Source: Pseudomonadota bacterium (GTDB taxonomy: Bacteria > Pseudomonadota > Alphaproteobacteria > UBA8366 > JADFVY01). Taken from it: a DNA stretch of 26,293 nucleotides. Each line of letters starts with the position of its first letter. The stretch's first letter is position 1. Under the pieces are notes generated by a model that did not search any database, was not told the DNA's origin, and saw only the letters and a program-made list of their open reading frames with translations. This document shows, piece after piece, positions 16,722-24,428 of this stretch. Where the stretch lies: the NCBI GenBank assembly GCA_015222795.1, contig JADFVY010000211.1, positions 1 to 26,293 on the forward strand. The letters run 5' to 3'. Both the position numbers and the translations under genes were made by a program.

Positions 16722-16780
16722 AGAGCATCATCCGATCAATTGGAATCGCTTATGCGACCCAATAGATTGGATATTGCCCT
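16722..16780. repeat. 59-bp imperfect palindrome, REP-like extragenic element
   Basis: The two arms (16722-16749 and 16754-16780) pair at about 21 of 28 positions around a TTAT loop. The core is ATTGG..TCGC-TTAT-GCGA..CCAAT. It lies outside genes, in the divergent region between dppA2 and the aminotransferase. Extragenic palindromes starting with AGAGCAT are familiar from rhizobial genomes, which this resembles; that comparison is from memory. Only one copy is seen in this window. Confidence 0.55.
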
Positions 16781-16792
16781 GGGCTCGGCGCT

Positions 16793-16805
16793 TTGACCAT
16801 GTCAA
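16793..16805. promoter_or_regulatory. TTGAC-N3-GTCAA inverted repeat (candidate operator)
   Basis: TTGACCATGTCAA is a perfect 5-3-5 inverted repeat that fits the loose T-N11-A pattern of LysR-type sites. It lies about 59 bases upstream of the start point inferred for the aminotransferase promoter. No regulator gene is adjacent, so the assignment is weak. Confidence 0.3.
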
Positions 16806-16823
16806 TGCATTGCGCAGTTCTCT

Positions 16824-16851
16824 TTGACTTCCCCGCAAGCCCGTGTAATTT
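16824..16851 (+). promoter_or_regulatory. Weak candidate promoter for the aminotransferase gene
   Basis: TTGACT (five of six -35 positions) is followed after 16 bases by TAATTT, a poor -10. It lies 55-82 bases before the ATG at 16906. The spacing is acceptable, but the -10 match is low. Confidence 0.3.
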
Positions 16852-16905
16852 TGCGGCAGCGCCGGGACATTCCGGTAATTCGAGCCCAAAACAAGGAAAT
16901 TCAAC

Positions 16906-18285
16906 ATGGCCATTTCAGCCGGAAACTCCCCGGAAAGCCGGGACATTGCCAGCGTAATGCATCCCTATACCAACCTCGTCAAGCATGAGGAAACAGGGCC
17001 GGTTATCATTGCGCGCGGCGAAGGCGTATGGGTCTACGACAATGCCGGCAAGGGCTATATTGAGGGGCTGGCTGGCCTGTGGTCGACGTCGCTCGGTTTC
17101 GGCGAGGAACGGCTGGTCGAGGCGGCGGCGCGCCAGATGCGCGAACTGCCCTATTATCATGCCTTCGCATCGAAGAGCCATATGCCGCTGATCGAGCTGT
17201 CGGAGCGGCTGAAGGAACTGGCGCCGGTGCCGATGTCGCGTGTTTTCTTCGCTAATTCCGGGTCGGAAGCGACCGACACGGTGGTCAAGATCGTCTGGTA
17301 CTACAACAATGCCCTGGGTCGGCCCGACAAGAAGAAGATCATCAGCCGCATGAAGGCCTATCACGGCGTCACCGTTGCGTCGGCCAGCATGACCGGTTTG
17401 CCCGCGAACCACATGGATTTCGACCTGCCGATCAAGAACATCCTGCACGCCGACTGCCCGCATTATTACCACAATGGCGCCGACGGCGAGAGCGAGGAGG
17501 ACTTCGCGACCCGCATGGCCGCGAACCTGGAGAAACTGATCCTCGACGAGGGCCCGGACACGGTCGCGGCCTTTATCGGCGAGCCCATCATGGGCGCCGG
17601 CGGCGTTATCGTGCCGCCCGCGACTTATTGGGAAAAGGTCCAGGCCGTACTGGAAAAATACGATATCCTGCTGATCGCCGACGAGGTGATTTGCGGTTTC
17701 CACCGCACGGGCAATACCTTCGGCTCGCAGACCTACAACATCAAGCCCAACATGATGACCATGGCCAAGGCGCTGTCGTCATCTTATCTGCCGATTTCGG
17801 CGGTGATGATGGATGAAAAGGTCTATTCGACGATCCGCGACAATTCCGGCAAGATCGGCATCTTCGGTCATGGCTACACTTACAGCGGCCATCCGGTATG
17901 TGCAGCCGTGGCGCTGGAGACCCTGAAGATATACGAGGAGCGCGATATCCCCGGGCATGTACGTTCGGTGGCGCCGGGTTTCCAGGGCGGGTTGCGCGGT
18001 TTCGCGGACCATCCGCTGGTGGGCGAGGTTCGCGGCACCGGTCTGATCGGCGCGATCGAGATGGTAAAAAACAAGGAAACGCGCGAGAATTTTGCGCCGA
18101 CCGACGGCGTCGGTCCATTCTTCATGGCGCGTGCGCAGGAACATGGTCTGCTCTGCCGGGCCATGGCGAACGATACCGTGGCTCTCTGCCCGCCCTTGAT
18201 CGTCAAGGAAGACGAGATCGCGGAGATCATGGTTCGATTTGGCAAGGCACTGGACGATACGGCGGCGATGGCCGCCAAACTCTGA
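16906..18285 (+). CDS. Class III omega-aminotransferase (putrescine/amine-pyruvate type)
   Basis: A PLP-dependent cytoplasmic enzyme of 459 residues that moves an amino group from an amine or omega-amino acid to a keto acid, usually pyruvate. Lys288 (MTMAKALSS) is the Schiff-base lysine and Asp259 (LIADEV) contacts the pyridine nitrogen. FANSGSEATD (115-124) holds the phosphate and KAYHGVT (150-156) stacks on the cofactor. GLAGLWSTSLGFGEERL (55-71) is typical of omega-aminotransferases related to SpuC. AAGGA lies eight bases before the ATG. The polyamine-type ABC operon downstream supports a role in putrescine or related amine catabolism. Other amine donors, including beta-alanine, are possible. 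Confidence 0.93.
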   Translation: MAISAGNSPESRDIASVMHPYTNLVKHEETGPVIIARGEGVWVYDNAGKGYIEGLAGLWSTSLGFGEERLVEAAARQMRELPYYHAFASKSHMPLIELSERLKELAPVPMSRVFFANSGSEATDTVVKIVWYYNNALGRPDKKKIISRMKAYHGVTVASASMTGLPANHMDFDLPIKNILHADCPHYYHNGADGESEEDFATRMAANLEKLILDEGPDTVAAFIGEPIMGAGGVIVPPATYWEKVQAVLEKYDILLIADEVICGFHRTGNTFGSQTYNIKPNMMTMAKALSSSYLPISAVMMDEKVYSTIRDNSGKIGIFGHGYTYSGHPVCAAVALETLKIYEERDIPGHVRSVAPGFQGGLRGFADHPLVGEVRGTGLIGAIEMVKNKETRENFAPTDGVGPFFMARAQEHGLLCRAMANDTVALCPPLIVKEDEIAEIMVRFGKALDDTAAMAAKL

Positions 18286-18325
18286 GGACTCCGGTTGCCG
18301 CGGGCTGCGACAAATGGTCCCGCCT

Positions 18326-18339
18326 TTGATGTACGTCAA
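18326..18339 (+). promoter_or_regulatory. FNR/FixK-type binding site upstream of hemA
   Basis: TTGATGTACGTCAA matches the FNR consensus TTGAT-N4-ATCAA with one mismatch, and matches the FixK form TTG-N8-CAA fully. Its centre is 41.5 bases upstream of a start point placed about seven bases after a -10-like TATGGT (18362-18367). That is the expected position for a class II activated promoter. FnrL control of hemA is established in Rhodobacter. Confidence 0.6.
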
Positions 18340-18392
18340 GTTGCGTGTATCGGGGCGGGGTTATGGTATTTTAAGCCGTGAGCGGGGGGCCG

Positions 18393-18400
18393 AGAGAGGA
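18393..18400 (+). promoter_or_regulatory. Ribosome binding site that sets the hemA start
   Basis: AGAGAGGA ends seven bases before the ATG at 18408. This favours that ATG over the in-frame GTG at 18378, which has no such site. Confidence 0.75.
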
Positions 18401-18407
18401 ATCTGCG

Positions 18408-19622
18408 ATGATTAGCTATGACCGTTTTTTCCAGGACAGACTGCAGGCACTCAGGAACGAGGGCCGGTACCGGGTTTTTGCCGATCTTGAGCGCAAGGCC
18501 GGCGAGTTCCCGAACGCGCTGTGCCATGACGGTGGCGAGCTGTCCGACGTAACGGTCTGGTGTTCAAACGATTATCTGGGCATGGGGCAGAGCGAACTGG
18601 TGCGCGATGCCATGGTTGAGGCGATCGACAAGTGCGGCGCCGGTGCCGGTGGCACGCGCAATATCTCCGGCACCAACCATTACCATGTGCTTCTTGAACA
18701 GGAACTGGCCAGCCTGCACGGCAAGGAAGCGGCGCTGCTGTTTACCTCGGGCTATGTCGCCAACATGACGACCCTGTCCACGCTGGGCTCGCAGTTGCCG
18801 GGCTGTATCCTCTATTCGGATTCGCTGAATCATAATTCGATGATCGAGGGCATCCGTCATTCCCGCGCCGAAAAACGCATTTTTGAGCATAACGATCCGG
18901 CTGATCTCGACCGACTGATGGCGGCCGATGACCCGGACGTGCCGAAAATCGTTATTTTCGAGTCGGTTTACTCGATGGATGGCGATATCGCGCCGATCGC
19001 CGAGATCTGCGACGTCGCCGAAAAACACAACGCAATCACCTTCCTCGACGAGGTTCACGCGGTTGGCATGTACGGCCCGAACGGCGCGGGGGTCGCCGAG
19101 CGCGAAGGCGTGATGGATCGCATCGACATCATCCAGGGCACGTTGGGCAAGGCCTTTGGCGTGGTCGGCGGTTATATAGCGGCATCGTCCGATCTGGTCG
19201 ATTTTGTGCGCTCCTTCGGTAATGGTTTCATCTTCACGACTTCGCTGCCGCCGGCGGTGGCGGCCGGTGCGTGCGCAAGCGTACGCCATGTGCGCAACAC
19301 CCAGGCGCTGCGCGACCGGCACCAGGAGCGCTCGGAAACGTTGAAGAACAGGTTGAAGGAAGCAGGCCTGCCAGTGATGCCGTCGGTCTGTCATATCGTG
19401 CCGTTGCTGGTGGGCGACGCGGCGTTGTGCAAGCGGGCCAGCGACCTTCTGCTGGAGCGTCACCGCATCTACGTCCAGCCGATCAACTATCCGACCGTGC
19501 CTATGGGCGCGGAACGGTTGCGGCTTACTCCCTGCCCGTTGCACGATGATGCGATGATGGATCGGCTGGTCGAAGCGCTGATCGATGTGTGGCGGGACCT
19601 CTCGCTGAAACGGGCCGCCTGA
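18408..19622 (+). CDS. hemA: 5-aminolevulinate synthase
   Basis: Condenses glycine and succinyl-CoA to 5-aminolevulinate, the first step of the Shemin route to heme, corrinoids and chlorophylls. The 404-residue protein starts MISYDRFFQDRL, the usual alphaproteobacterial N-terminus. Lys248 in GTLGKAFGVVGGY is the PLP lysine, the same number as in the Rhodobacter capsulatus enzyme. GAGAGGTRNISGT (77-89 in this numbering) and LDEVHAVGMYG (213-223) are also diagnostic. The glycine-rich and acyl-CoA-binding segments are intact. An FNR-type box and a good ribosome site lie in the 122-base gap after the aminotransferase gene, so it probably has its own oxygen-responsive promoter. No other heme gene is adjacent. 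Confidence 0.97.
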   Translation: MISYDRFFQDRLQALRNEGRYRVFADLERKAGEFPNALCHDGGELSDVTVWCSNDYLGMGQSELVRDAMVEAIDKCGAGAGGTRNISGTNHYHVLLEQELASLHGKEAALLFTSGYVANMTTLSTLGSQLPGCILYSDSLNHNSMIEGIRHSRAEKRIFEHNDPADLDRLMAADDPDVPKIVIFESVYSMDGDIAPIAEICDVAEKHNAITFLDEVHAVGMYGPNGAGVAEREGVMDRIDIIQGTLGKAFGVVGGYIAASSDLVDFVRSFGNGFIFTTSLPPAVAAGACASVRHVRNTQALRDRHQERSETLKNRLKEAGLPVMPSVCHIVPLLVGDAALCKRASDLLLERHRIYVQPINYPTVPMGAERLRLTPCPLHDDAMMDRLVEALIDVWRDLSLKRAA

Positions 19623-19660
19623 TATCAAATGCAGCCATAGGGCGTTAATGCCTGTAATCC

Positions 19661-19684
19661 GGCGGGAATGAGAAAGTTCCCGTC
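19661..19684 (+). terminator. Weak stem-loop downstream of hemA
   Basis: CGGGAA pairs with TTCCCG, extended by a wobble and one GC pair to about eight pairs, around an eight-base loop. It begins 39 bases after the hemA stop. No T run follows, so termination would be Rho-dependent or weak. Confidence 0.3.
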
Positions 19685-19732
19685 GCGTGGATGCTATTGC
19701 CTTTAATGCACTATCCCCTTTACTTTTAGGCG

Positions 19733-19746
19733 TGCTTATTTAAGCA
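19733..19746. promoter_or_regulatory. TGCTTA-TT-TAAGCA palindrome upstream of potA
   Basis: A perfect 6-2-6 inverted repeat lies 80 bases upstream of the potA start, in the only sizeable gap before this operon. It may be an operator for polyamine uptake control. No matching regulator is visible. Confidence 0.35.
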
Positions 19747-19826
19747 TAGAGACAGAGTCGGGATTGCCGACCGCCAAGGTGCATTGTGTTGCGCTGGACT
19801 ATGAGAACAGGGAATATAAGTCAGTT

Positions 19827-20918
19827 ATGACAAATGATAACGAGCCGATCGTACGGTTCATTGACGTCCAGAAGAGCTACGATGGTGAAATTCTTGTCGT
19901 CAAGAAACTCAATCTGGATATTGCGCGCGGTGAATTCCTCACGATGCTTGGTCCGTCCGGCTCTGGGAAAACCACTTGCCTGATGATGCTGGCCGGGTTC
20001 GAGCCGGCGACAAATGGCGAGATCACGCTGAACGGTAAGCCGATCAACAATGTACCGCCCCACAAACGCGGCATTGGCATGGTATTTCAGAACTACGCGC
20101 TGTTCCCGCATATGACGGTGGCTGAAAACCTGGCCTTCCCGCTGGAAGTCCGGCGCATGGGCAAGGGCGACGTGGAAAGCCGCGTGACCCGCGCGCTTGA
20201 AATGGTCCGCCTGCCGGAAATGGCGGGGCGTCGTCCCGGGCAGCTTTCCGGTGGCCAGCAGCAGCGCGTGGCCGTGGCCCGCGCCCTGGTATTCGACCCG
20301 GACCTGGTTTTGATGGACGAGCCACTCGGCGCGCTAGACAAGAACCTGCGCGAGGAAATGCAATACGAAATCAAACATATCCATGAAAGCCTGGGCGTGT
20401 CGGTGGTCTATGTGACCCATGACCAGTCGGAGGCGCTGACCATGTCGAACCGGATCGCCGTGTTCAACGACGGCGTGGTGCAGCAGCTATCGACGCCGGA
20501 TGCCCTTTACGAGCGGCCGGAAAATGCCTTCGTTGCCGGCTTCATCGGCGAGAATAACCGGCTGATGGGGACAGTGAGGGAAGTCAACGGGGAGAGTTGC
20601 GTGGTCGACGTGGACGGTGGCGGTAACGTCGTCGCCCTGCCGGTTAATATCGGCGGTGTTGGAGAGCGCACAACCCTGTCGCTGCGCCCCGAACGGGTGA
20701 CCATAAATCCGCCGGAAGGCTCGGTTCCCAACGTCTTCGAAGGAACGGTGGAGGAACTGATCTATCTGGGCGACCACATTCGCTCGCGCGTCAATGTGTG
20801 CGGCCATGACGACTTCATCGTGAAGGTGCCAAACGCTTCGGGGCATGCCGCGCTCGTGGAAAAAACAAAGGTGAAGGTAGGTTGGGAATTTGAGGATTGT
20901 CGGGCGCTTGACGCCTGA
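19827..20918 (+). CDS. potA: Spermidine/putrescine-type ABC transporter ATP-binding protein PotA
   Basis: ATPase of a polyamine-type importer, 363 residues. Walker A is GPSGSGKTT (42-50), Q-loop Gln88, signature LSGGQQQR (140-147), Walker B LVLMDEP (160-166) and switch His198. The MVFQNYALFPHMTV segment and the C-terminal TOBE domain (about 250-360) are typical of the PotA/MalK group. I chose ATG 19827 because homologues start close to the first strand (IVRFIDVQKSY). The frame extends back to a TTG at 19764, but those residues look non-native and have no ribosome site. It is the first gene of the operon potA, binding protein, potB, potC. Confidence 0.93.
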   Translation: MTNDNEPIVRFIDVQKSYDGEILVVKKLNLDIARGEFLTMLGPSGSGKTTCLMMLAGFEPATNGEITLNGKPINNVPPHKRGIGMVFQNYALFPHMTVAENLAFPLEVRRMGKGDVESRVTRALEMVRLPEMAGRRPGQLSGGQQQRVAVARALVFDPDLVLMDEPLGALDKNLREEMQYEIKHIHESLGVSVVYVTHDQSEALTMSNRIAVFNDGVVQQLSTPDALYERPENAFVAGFIGENNRLMGTVREVNGESCVVDVDGGGNVVALPVNIGGVGERTTLSLRPERVTINPPEGSVPNVFEGTVEELIYLGDHIRSRVNVCGHDDFIVKVPNASGHAALVEKTKVKVGWEFEDCRALDA

Positions 20919-21036
20919 CTGTCAGGTCGGACTTTGCAGGCCAACTGGTTTCGGGGGGGCTGGAACAGCGGGCCGACTTGAAAACTAGCCGCTGGCATTG
21001 CCGGCATAACGAAAACCGAAACGAGGAAGTACCAAA

Positions 21037-22119
21037 ATGAAATCGTTTTTTAGAGTAAGTTCTCTGGCTGTTGCGGGGCTATTTGCCGCGTCGGCTGCCC
21101 AGGCGGAAACCCTTACCATTGTCTCATGGGGTGGAGCCTATACCAAGAGCCAGATTGAGGCTTATCACAAGCCCTATATCAAGAAGACTGGCATCACGAT
21201 CAATTCGGAGGACTACAGCGGTGGTCTCGCCGAGGTCAAGGCGCAGGTGGAAGCCGGTAACGTCACCTGGGATCTGGTCGATCTCGAGCTTTCCGACGTA
21301 GTTCGCGGCTGCGACGAAGGGCTGCTGGAAGAGCTGCCGCTCGATGGCCTGCCGCCCGCGCCCGACGGCACGCCGGCCATCAAGGATTTCCTGCCCGGCA
21401 CGCTGCATGAATGCGGTATCGCGACCATCATCTGGTCGACCATCTATGCCTACGACAAGGGCAAGTTCCCGAACGGCGGCCCGACGACGATGGCGGATTT
21501 CTTCGACACCAAGAAGTTCCCCGGCAAACGCGGCATGCGCAAGGGCCCGAAGCCGAACCTGGAAATGGCCCTGATGGGGGATGGCGTCCCGGCCGACAAG
21601 GTCTATGAAGTGCTCAGCACCCCGGCCGGCGTCGATCGCGCCTTCGCGGTTCTCGACAGCATCAGGGACGACGTCCTGTGGTGGGAAGCCGGCGCCCAGC
21701 CGCCGCAGATGCTGGCCGACGGCGAAGTGGCGATGACCACCGCCTATAACGGCCGTATCTTCAACGCGGTCGCCACCGAGAACAAGCCGTTCGAGATCGT
21801 CTGGGACGGCCAGGTCTGGGATCTCGATCTTTGGGGCATCCCGAAGGGCTCGAAAAACAAGGCCGCTGCGATTGAGTTCATCAAGTACTCGACCGGCACC
21901 CAGCGCCTTGCGGACCAGGCGGCATGGATTTCCTACGGTCCGGCGCGCGCCTCGTCGATCCCGCTGATCGGCAAGCATGCCGAAGCCGGTGTCGAGATGG
22001 GCCCGCAAATGCCGACTGCGCCTGCTAACTTCAAGAACGCCCTCCAGAACGATTTCGAATGGTGGGCTGACCATCAGGACGAACTGAACGAGCGGTTCGC
22101 TGCCTGGCTGGCCAAATAA
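21037..22119 (+). CDS. potD: Polyamine-type ABC transporter substrate-binding protein (PotD/PotF-like)
   Basis: Periplasmic binding protein for the operon's importer, 360 residues. It has a Sec signal with likely cleavage after AQA (residue 23), and the mature protein begins ETLTIVSWGGAY. That WGGAY start marks a subgroup of the PotD/PotF family whose ligands are less certain than those of classical PotD. NVTWDLVDLE (75-84), IIWSTIYAYDK and MTTAYNGRIFNA are consistent with the fold. GAGGAAG precedes the ATG. It lies 118 bases after potA and is followed by a strong stem-loop with a T run. Putrescine or spermidine is the family expectation; another cationic or amine solute cannot be excluded. 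Confidence 0.9.
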   Translation: MKSFFRVSSLAVAGLFAASAAQAETLTIVSWGGAYTKSQIEAYHKPYIKKTGITINSEDYSGGLAEVKAQVEAGNVTWDLVDLELSDVVRGCDEGLLEELPLDGLPPAPDGTPAIKDFLPGTLHECGIATIIWSTIYAYDKGKFPNGGPTTMADFFDTKKFPGKRGMRKGPKPNLEMALMGDGVPADKVYEVLSTPAGVDRAFAVLDSIRDDVLWWEAGAQPPQMLADGEVAMTTAYNGRIFNAVATENKPFEIVWDGQVWDLDLWGIPKGSKNKAAAIEFIKYSTGTQRLADQAAWISYGPARASSIPLIGKHAEAGVEMGPQMPTAPANFKNALQNDFEWWADHQDELNERFAAWLAK

Positions 22120-22131
22120 TACCCGTTACCG

Positions 22132-22167
22132 GGGAGGACGGGCGCAGCCCGTCCTCCCTGTTTTTTT
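22132..22167 (+). terminator. Intrinsic terminator/attenuator after the binding-protein gene
   Basis: A perfect 12-bp stem (GGGAGGACGGGC and its complement) closes a GCA loop and is followed by TG and seven T. It begins 13 bases after the stop codon and lies 46 bases before potB. It has all the features of a Rho-independent terminator, so potB and potC are probably expressed by partial read-through. Confidence 0.88.
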
Positions 22168-22212
22168 CGAGTTCAAGAAATAAAAAATTCCTACAGGGAC
22201 GGCAAGGCTGAA

Positions 22213-23484
22213 ATGGCCGACATAGCGGCGAACCAGACGGTACTGACGACGGCGGACGGCGTACCGCTGAAAACCAAATTGAAACAGACCGAGCGGCGTA
22301 TGAAAATTCGCGCCTTGGGGCTGGTCTTGCCCTTGCTCGCGTTTATTTCCATCACTTTTATCTGGCCTATCGGCCTCATGGTTTATCGCGGTGTCGATAA
22401 TCCCGTGTTCAGCGTGGCCATGCCGAACACCAATGCTGCGTTGGCGCGCTGGGACGCGCAAGCAGATGAATTGCCGCCGGACGATATCATCGCCATCGTG
22501 GCGCGGGACCTGATTCAGGCGCGCAAGGACAAGACGATGGGCAAGGTCGCGACGCGCATGAACTACGATCTGCCTGCTTCGCGCTCGCTGATAACATCCA
22601 CGTCCCGAAAGCTTGCCAAGATCGAGGGGGATGTTTCCTGGGCCGAGGAAATGGTCAAGATCGACAAGCGCTGGGGTGAACGTAAAACCTGGATGGCCAT
22701 GCGGCTTGCGTCCGATCGTTACTCCATGGCTTTCTATATGGCCGCACTCGACCGGACTTTTGACGAAGACGGCGAAATCACAATGCAGCCGGAAGAACGG
22801 CAGATTTACGTCACCCTGTTTTGGCGCACCATATGGGTCAGCCTTCTCATAACGGTTCTGTGCATCCTGCTGGCCTATCCGATCTCCTACCTGATGGCGA
22901 CCCTGCCATTGAGAACCAGCAACTTGTTGATGGTTATGGTCCTGCTGCCATTCTGGACGTCGCTGCTGGTGCGCACCACTTCATGGATCGTGCTGCTGCA
23001 AAAACAGGGCGTACTGAACGACATCCTGGTGTTCATCGGCATATTCAGCGACGAGAGCCGCATACGCATGATTTACAACATGCAGGGCACGGTAATTGCG
23101 ATGACGCATATCCTGTTGCCCTTCATGGTGCTGCCGCTCTACAGCGTGATGAAGACGATTTCGCCCAGTTATGTGCGCGCCGCCCGATCGCTTGGCGCCA
23201 CGCCATCGCGCGCCTTCTGGAAGATATATTTTCCGCAGTCGGTGCCGGGTATCGGCGCGGGCTCGATCCTCGTTTTCATCCTGGCGGTCGGTTACTACAT
23301 TACGCCGGCCCTGGTCGGCGGCGAATCGGGCCAGTTGATTAGTAATTTCATCGCCTTCCATATGCAGAAATCACTGAACTGGGGCCTGGCGGCGGCGCTG
23401 GGCGGCATACTGCTGGCCGGCGTGCTGGCGCTGTACTGGCTCTATAACAAGCTTGTCGGCATCGACAACATGAAGATGGGATAG
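22213..23484 (+). CDS. potB: Polyamine-type ABC transporter permease PotB with large insertion
   Basis: Inner-membrane permease subunit, 423 residues, well above the roughly 280-310 of classical PotB. The first helix is at about 34-58. Then come about 140 polar, helical, charged residues (about 61-200) before the second helix at about 203-228. The remaining helices and the coupling loop VRAARSLGATPSRAFWKIYF (321-340) are normal. By topology the insertion should face the periplasm, where it could touch the binding protein. The ATG has an AAGG site six bases upstream. potC follows after four bases. The frame is clean through the insertion, so it is not an assembly fusion as far as can be seen. 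Confidence 0.92.
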   Translation: MADIAANQTVLTTADGVPLKTKLKQTERRMKIRALGLVLPLLAFISITFIWPIGLMVYRGVDNPVFSVAMPNTNAALARWDAQADELPPDDIIAIVARDLIQARKDKTMGKVATRMNYDLPASRSLITSTSRKLAKIEGDVSWAEEMVKIDKRWGERKTWMAMRLASDRYSMAFYMAALDRTFDEDGEITMQPEERQIYVTLFWRTIWVSLLITVLCILLAYPISYLMATLPLRTSNLLMVMVLLPFWTSLLVRTTSWIVLLQKQGVLNDILVFIGIFSDESRIRMIYNMQGTVIAMTHILLPFMVLPLYSVMKTISPSYVRAARSLGATPSRAFWKIYFPQSVPGIGAGSILVFILAVGYYITPALVGGESGQLISNFIAFHMQKSLNWGLAAALGGILLAGVLALYWLYNKLVGIDNMKMG

Positions 23485-23488
23485 CGAC

Positions 23489-24340
23489 ATGGCCTTGCCC
23501 GCATACGCGACCCCGCTGGACCGGATCTGGCATTACGGATTCCGCACCGTTTGCGGTGCGATTTTCCTGTTCCTGATCATGCCGATCCTGGTGATCATCC
23601 CGCTGTCCTTCAACGCCGAACCCTATTTCACCTTTACCCCCGGCATGCTCCAACTCGATCCGGACGCTTTTGGATTGCGCTGGTACGAGGATATAATCAA
23701 TAACGAACAGTGGATACATTCCATAAAGAACAGCTTCATCATCGGCATTGCGGCGACGATCCTCGCTACCTCCCTGGGTACGCTGGCGGCACTTGGGCTC
23801 AGCCGCTCTTATCTGCCCTACCGAAACGCGCTCATGGGGCTTCTTATCTCACCGATGATCGTGCCGCTGATCATTTCGGCCGCCGGCATGTTTTTCTTCT
23901 ATTCCGATGTCGGCCTCGCGCAGACTTATCCGGGCATCATCCTGGCGCATACGGCGCTGGGCACGCCCTTCGTCGTCATTACCGTGACCGCGACTCTGAT
24001 TGGCTTCGACCACAGCCTGACGCGCGCGGCGCAGAATCTCGGCGCCAATCCGACGACGACATTCTTCAAGGTGCAAATGCCGCTGATTCTGCCGGGTGTG
24101 ATTTCCGGCGCACTGTTCGCCTTCGTCACCTCCTTCGACGAGGTCGTGGTGGTGCTGTTCCTGTCCGGCTTCGAGCAGCGCACCGTCCCGCGCCAGATGT
24201 GGTCCGGCATCCGCGAGCAGATCAGCCCCACGATCCTGGCCGTCGCCACGCTGCTGATCACCTTCTCCATCATCCTGATGACTGGGCTGGAACTGCTGCG
24301 CCGCCGCAACGAGCGCCTGCGGGGGCTGTCTCCCGGCTGA
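23489..24340 (+). CDS. potC: Polyamine-type ABC transporter permease PotC
   Basis: The second permease subunit, 283 residues, a normal length for PotC. Six membrane helices are expected, at about 18-40, 79-104, 114-137, 148-170, 203-225 and 247-270. The coupling loop LTRAAQNLGANPTTTFFKVQ spans 178-197, followed by MPLILPGVISG. SFDEVVVVLFLSG (215-227) is a PotC hallmark. It starts four bases after potB and ends the transporter operon. Confidence 0.94.
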   Translation: MALPAYATPLDRIWHYGFRTVCGAIFLFLIMPILVIIPLSFNAEPYFTFTPGMLQLDPDAFGLRWYEDIINNEQWIHSIKNSFIIGIAATILATSLGTLAALGLSRSYLPYRNALMGLLISPMIVPLIISAAGMFFFYSDVGLAQTYPGIILAHTALGTPFVVITVTATLIGFDHSLTRAAQNLGANPTTTFFKVQMPLILPGVISGALFAFVTSFDEVVVVLFLSGFEQRTVPRQMWSGIREQISPTILAVATLLITFSIILMTGLELLRRRNERLRGLSPG

Positions 24341-24355
24341 TCCGAAAAATGTGAT

Positions 24356-24383
24356 TTGAATTTATTAACCGGATTCCCATATT
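24356..24383 (+). promoter_or_regulatory. Weak candidate promoter before the winged-helix gene
   Basis: TTGAAT and CATATT, each matching four of six consensus positions, are 16 bases apart in the AT-rich 88-base gap after potC. The region's base composition supports a promoter better than the exact match does. Confidence 0.3.
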
Positions 24384-24428
24384 TAGGTGTAATATTGGTC
24401 CCGGAGCTTTTGCACGGACGGAAACATC

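Noticed and set aside
18378..18407. An upstream GTG start for hemA that would add ten residues.
   Set aside because: The ATG at 18408 has a proper ribosome site, matches family N-termini, and gives the standard catalytic lysine numbering.
18564..19628. A 354-codon open frame opposite hemA.
   Set aside because: It mirrors the hemA codons and shows no domain; hemA itself is certain.
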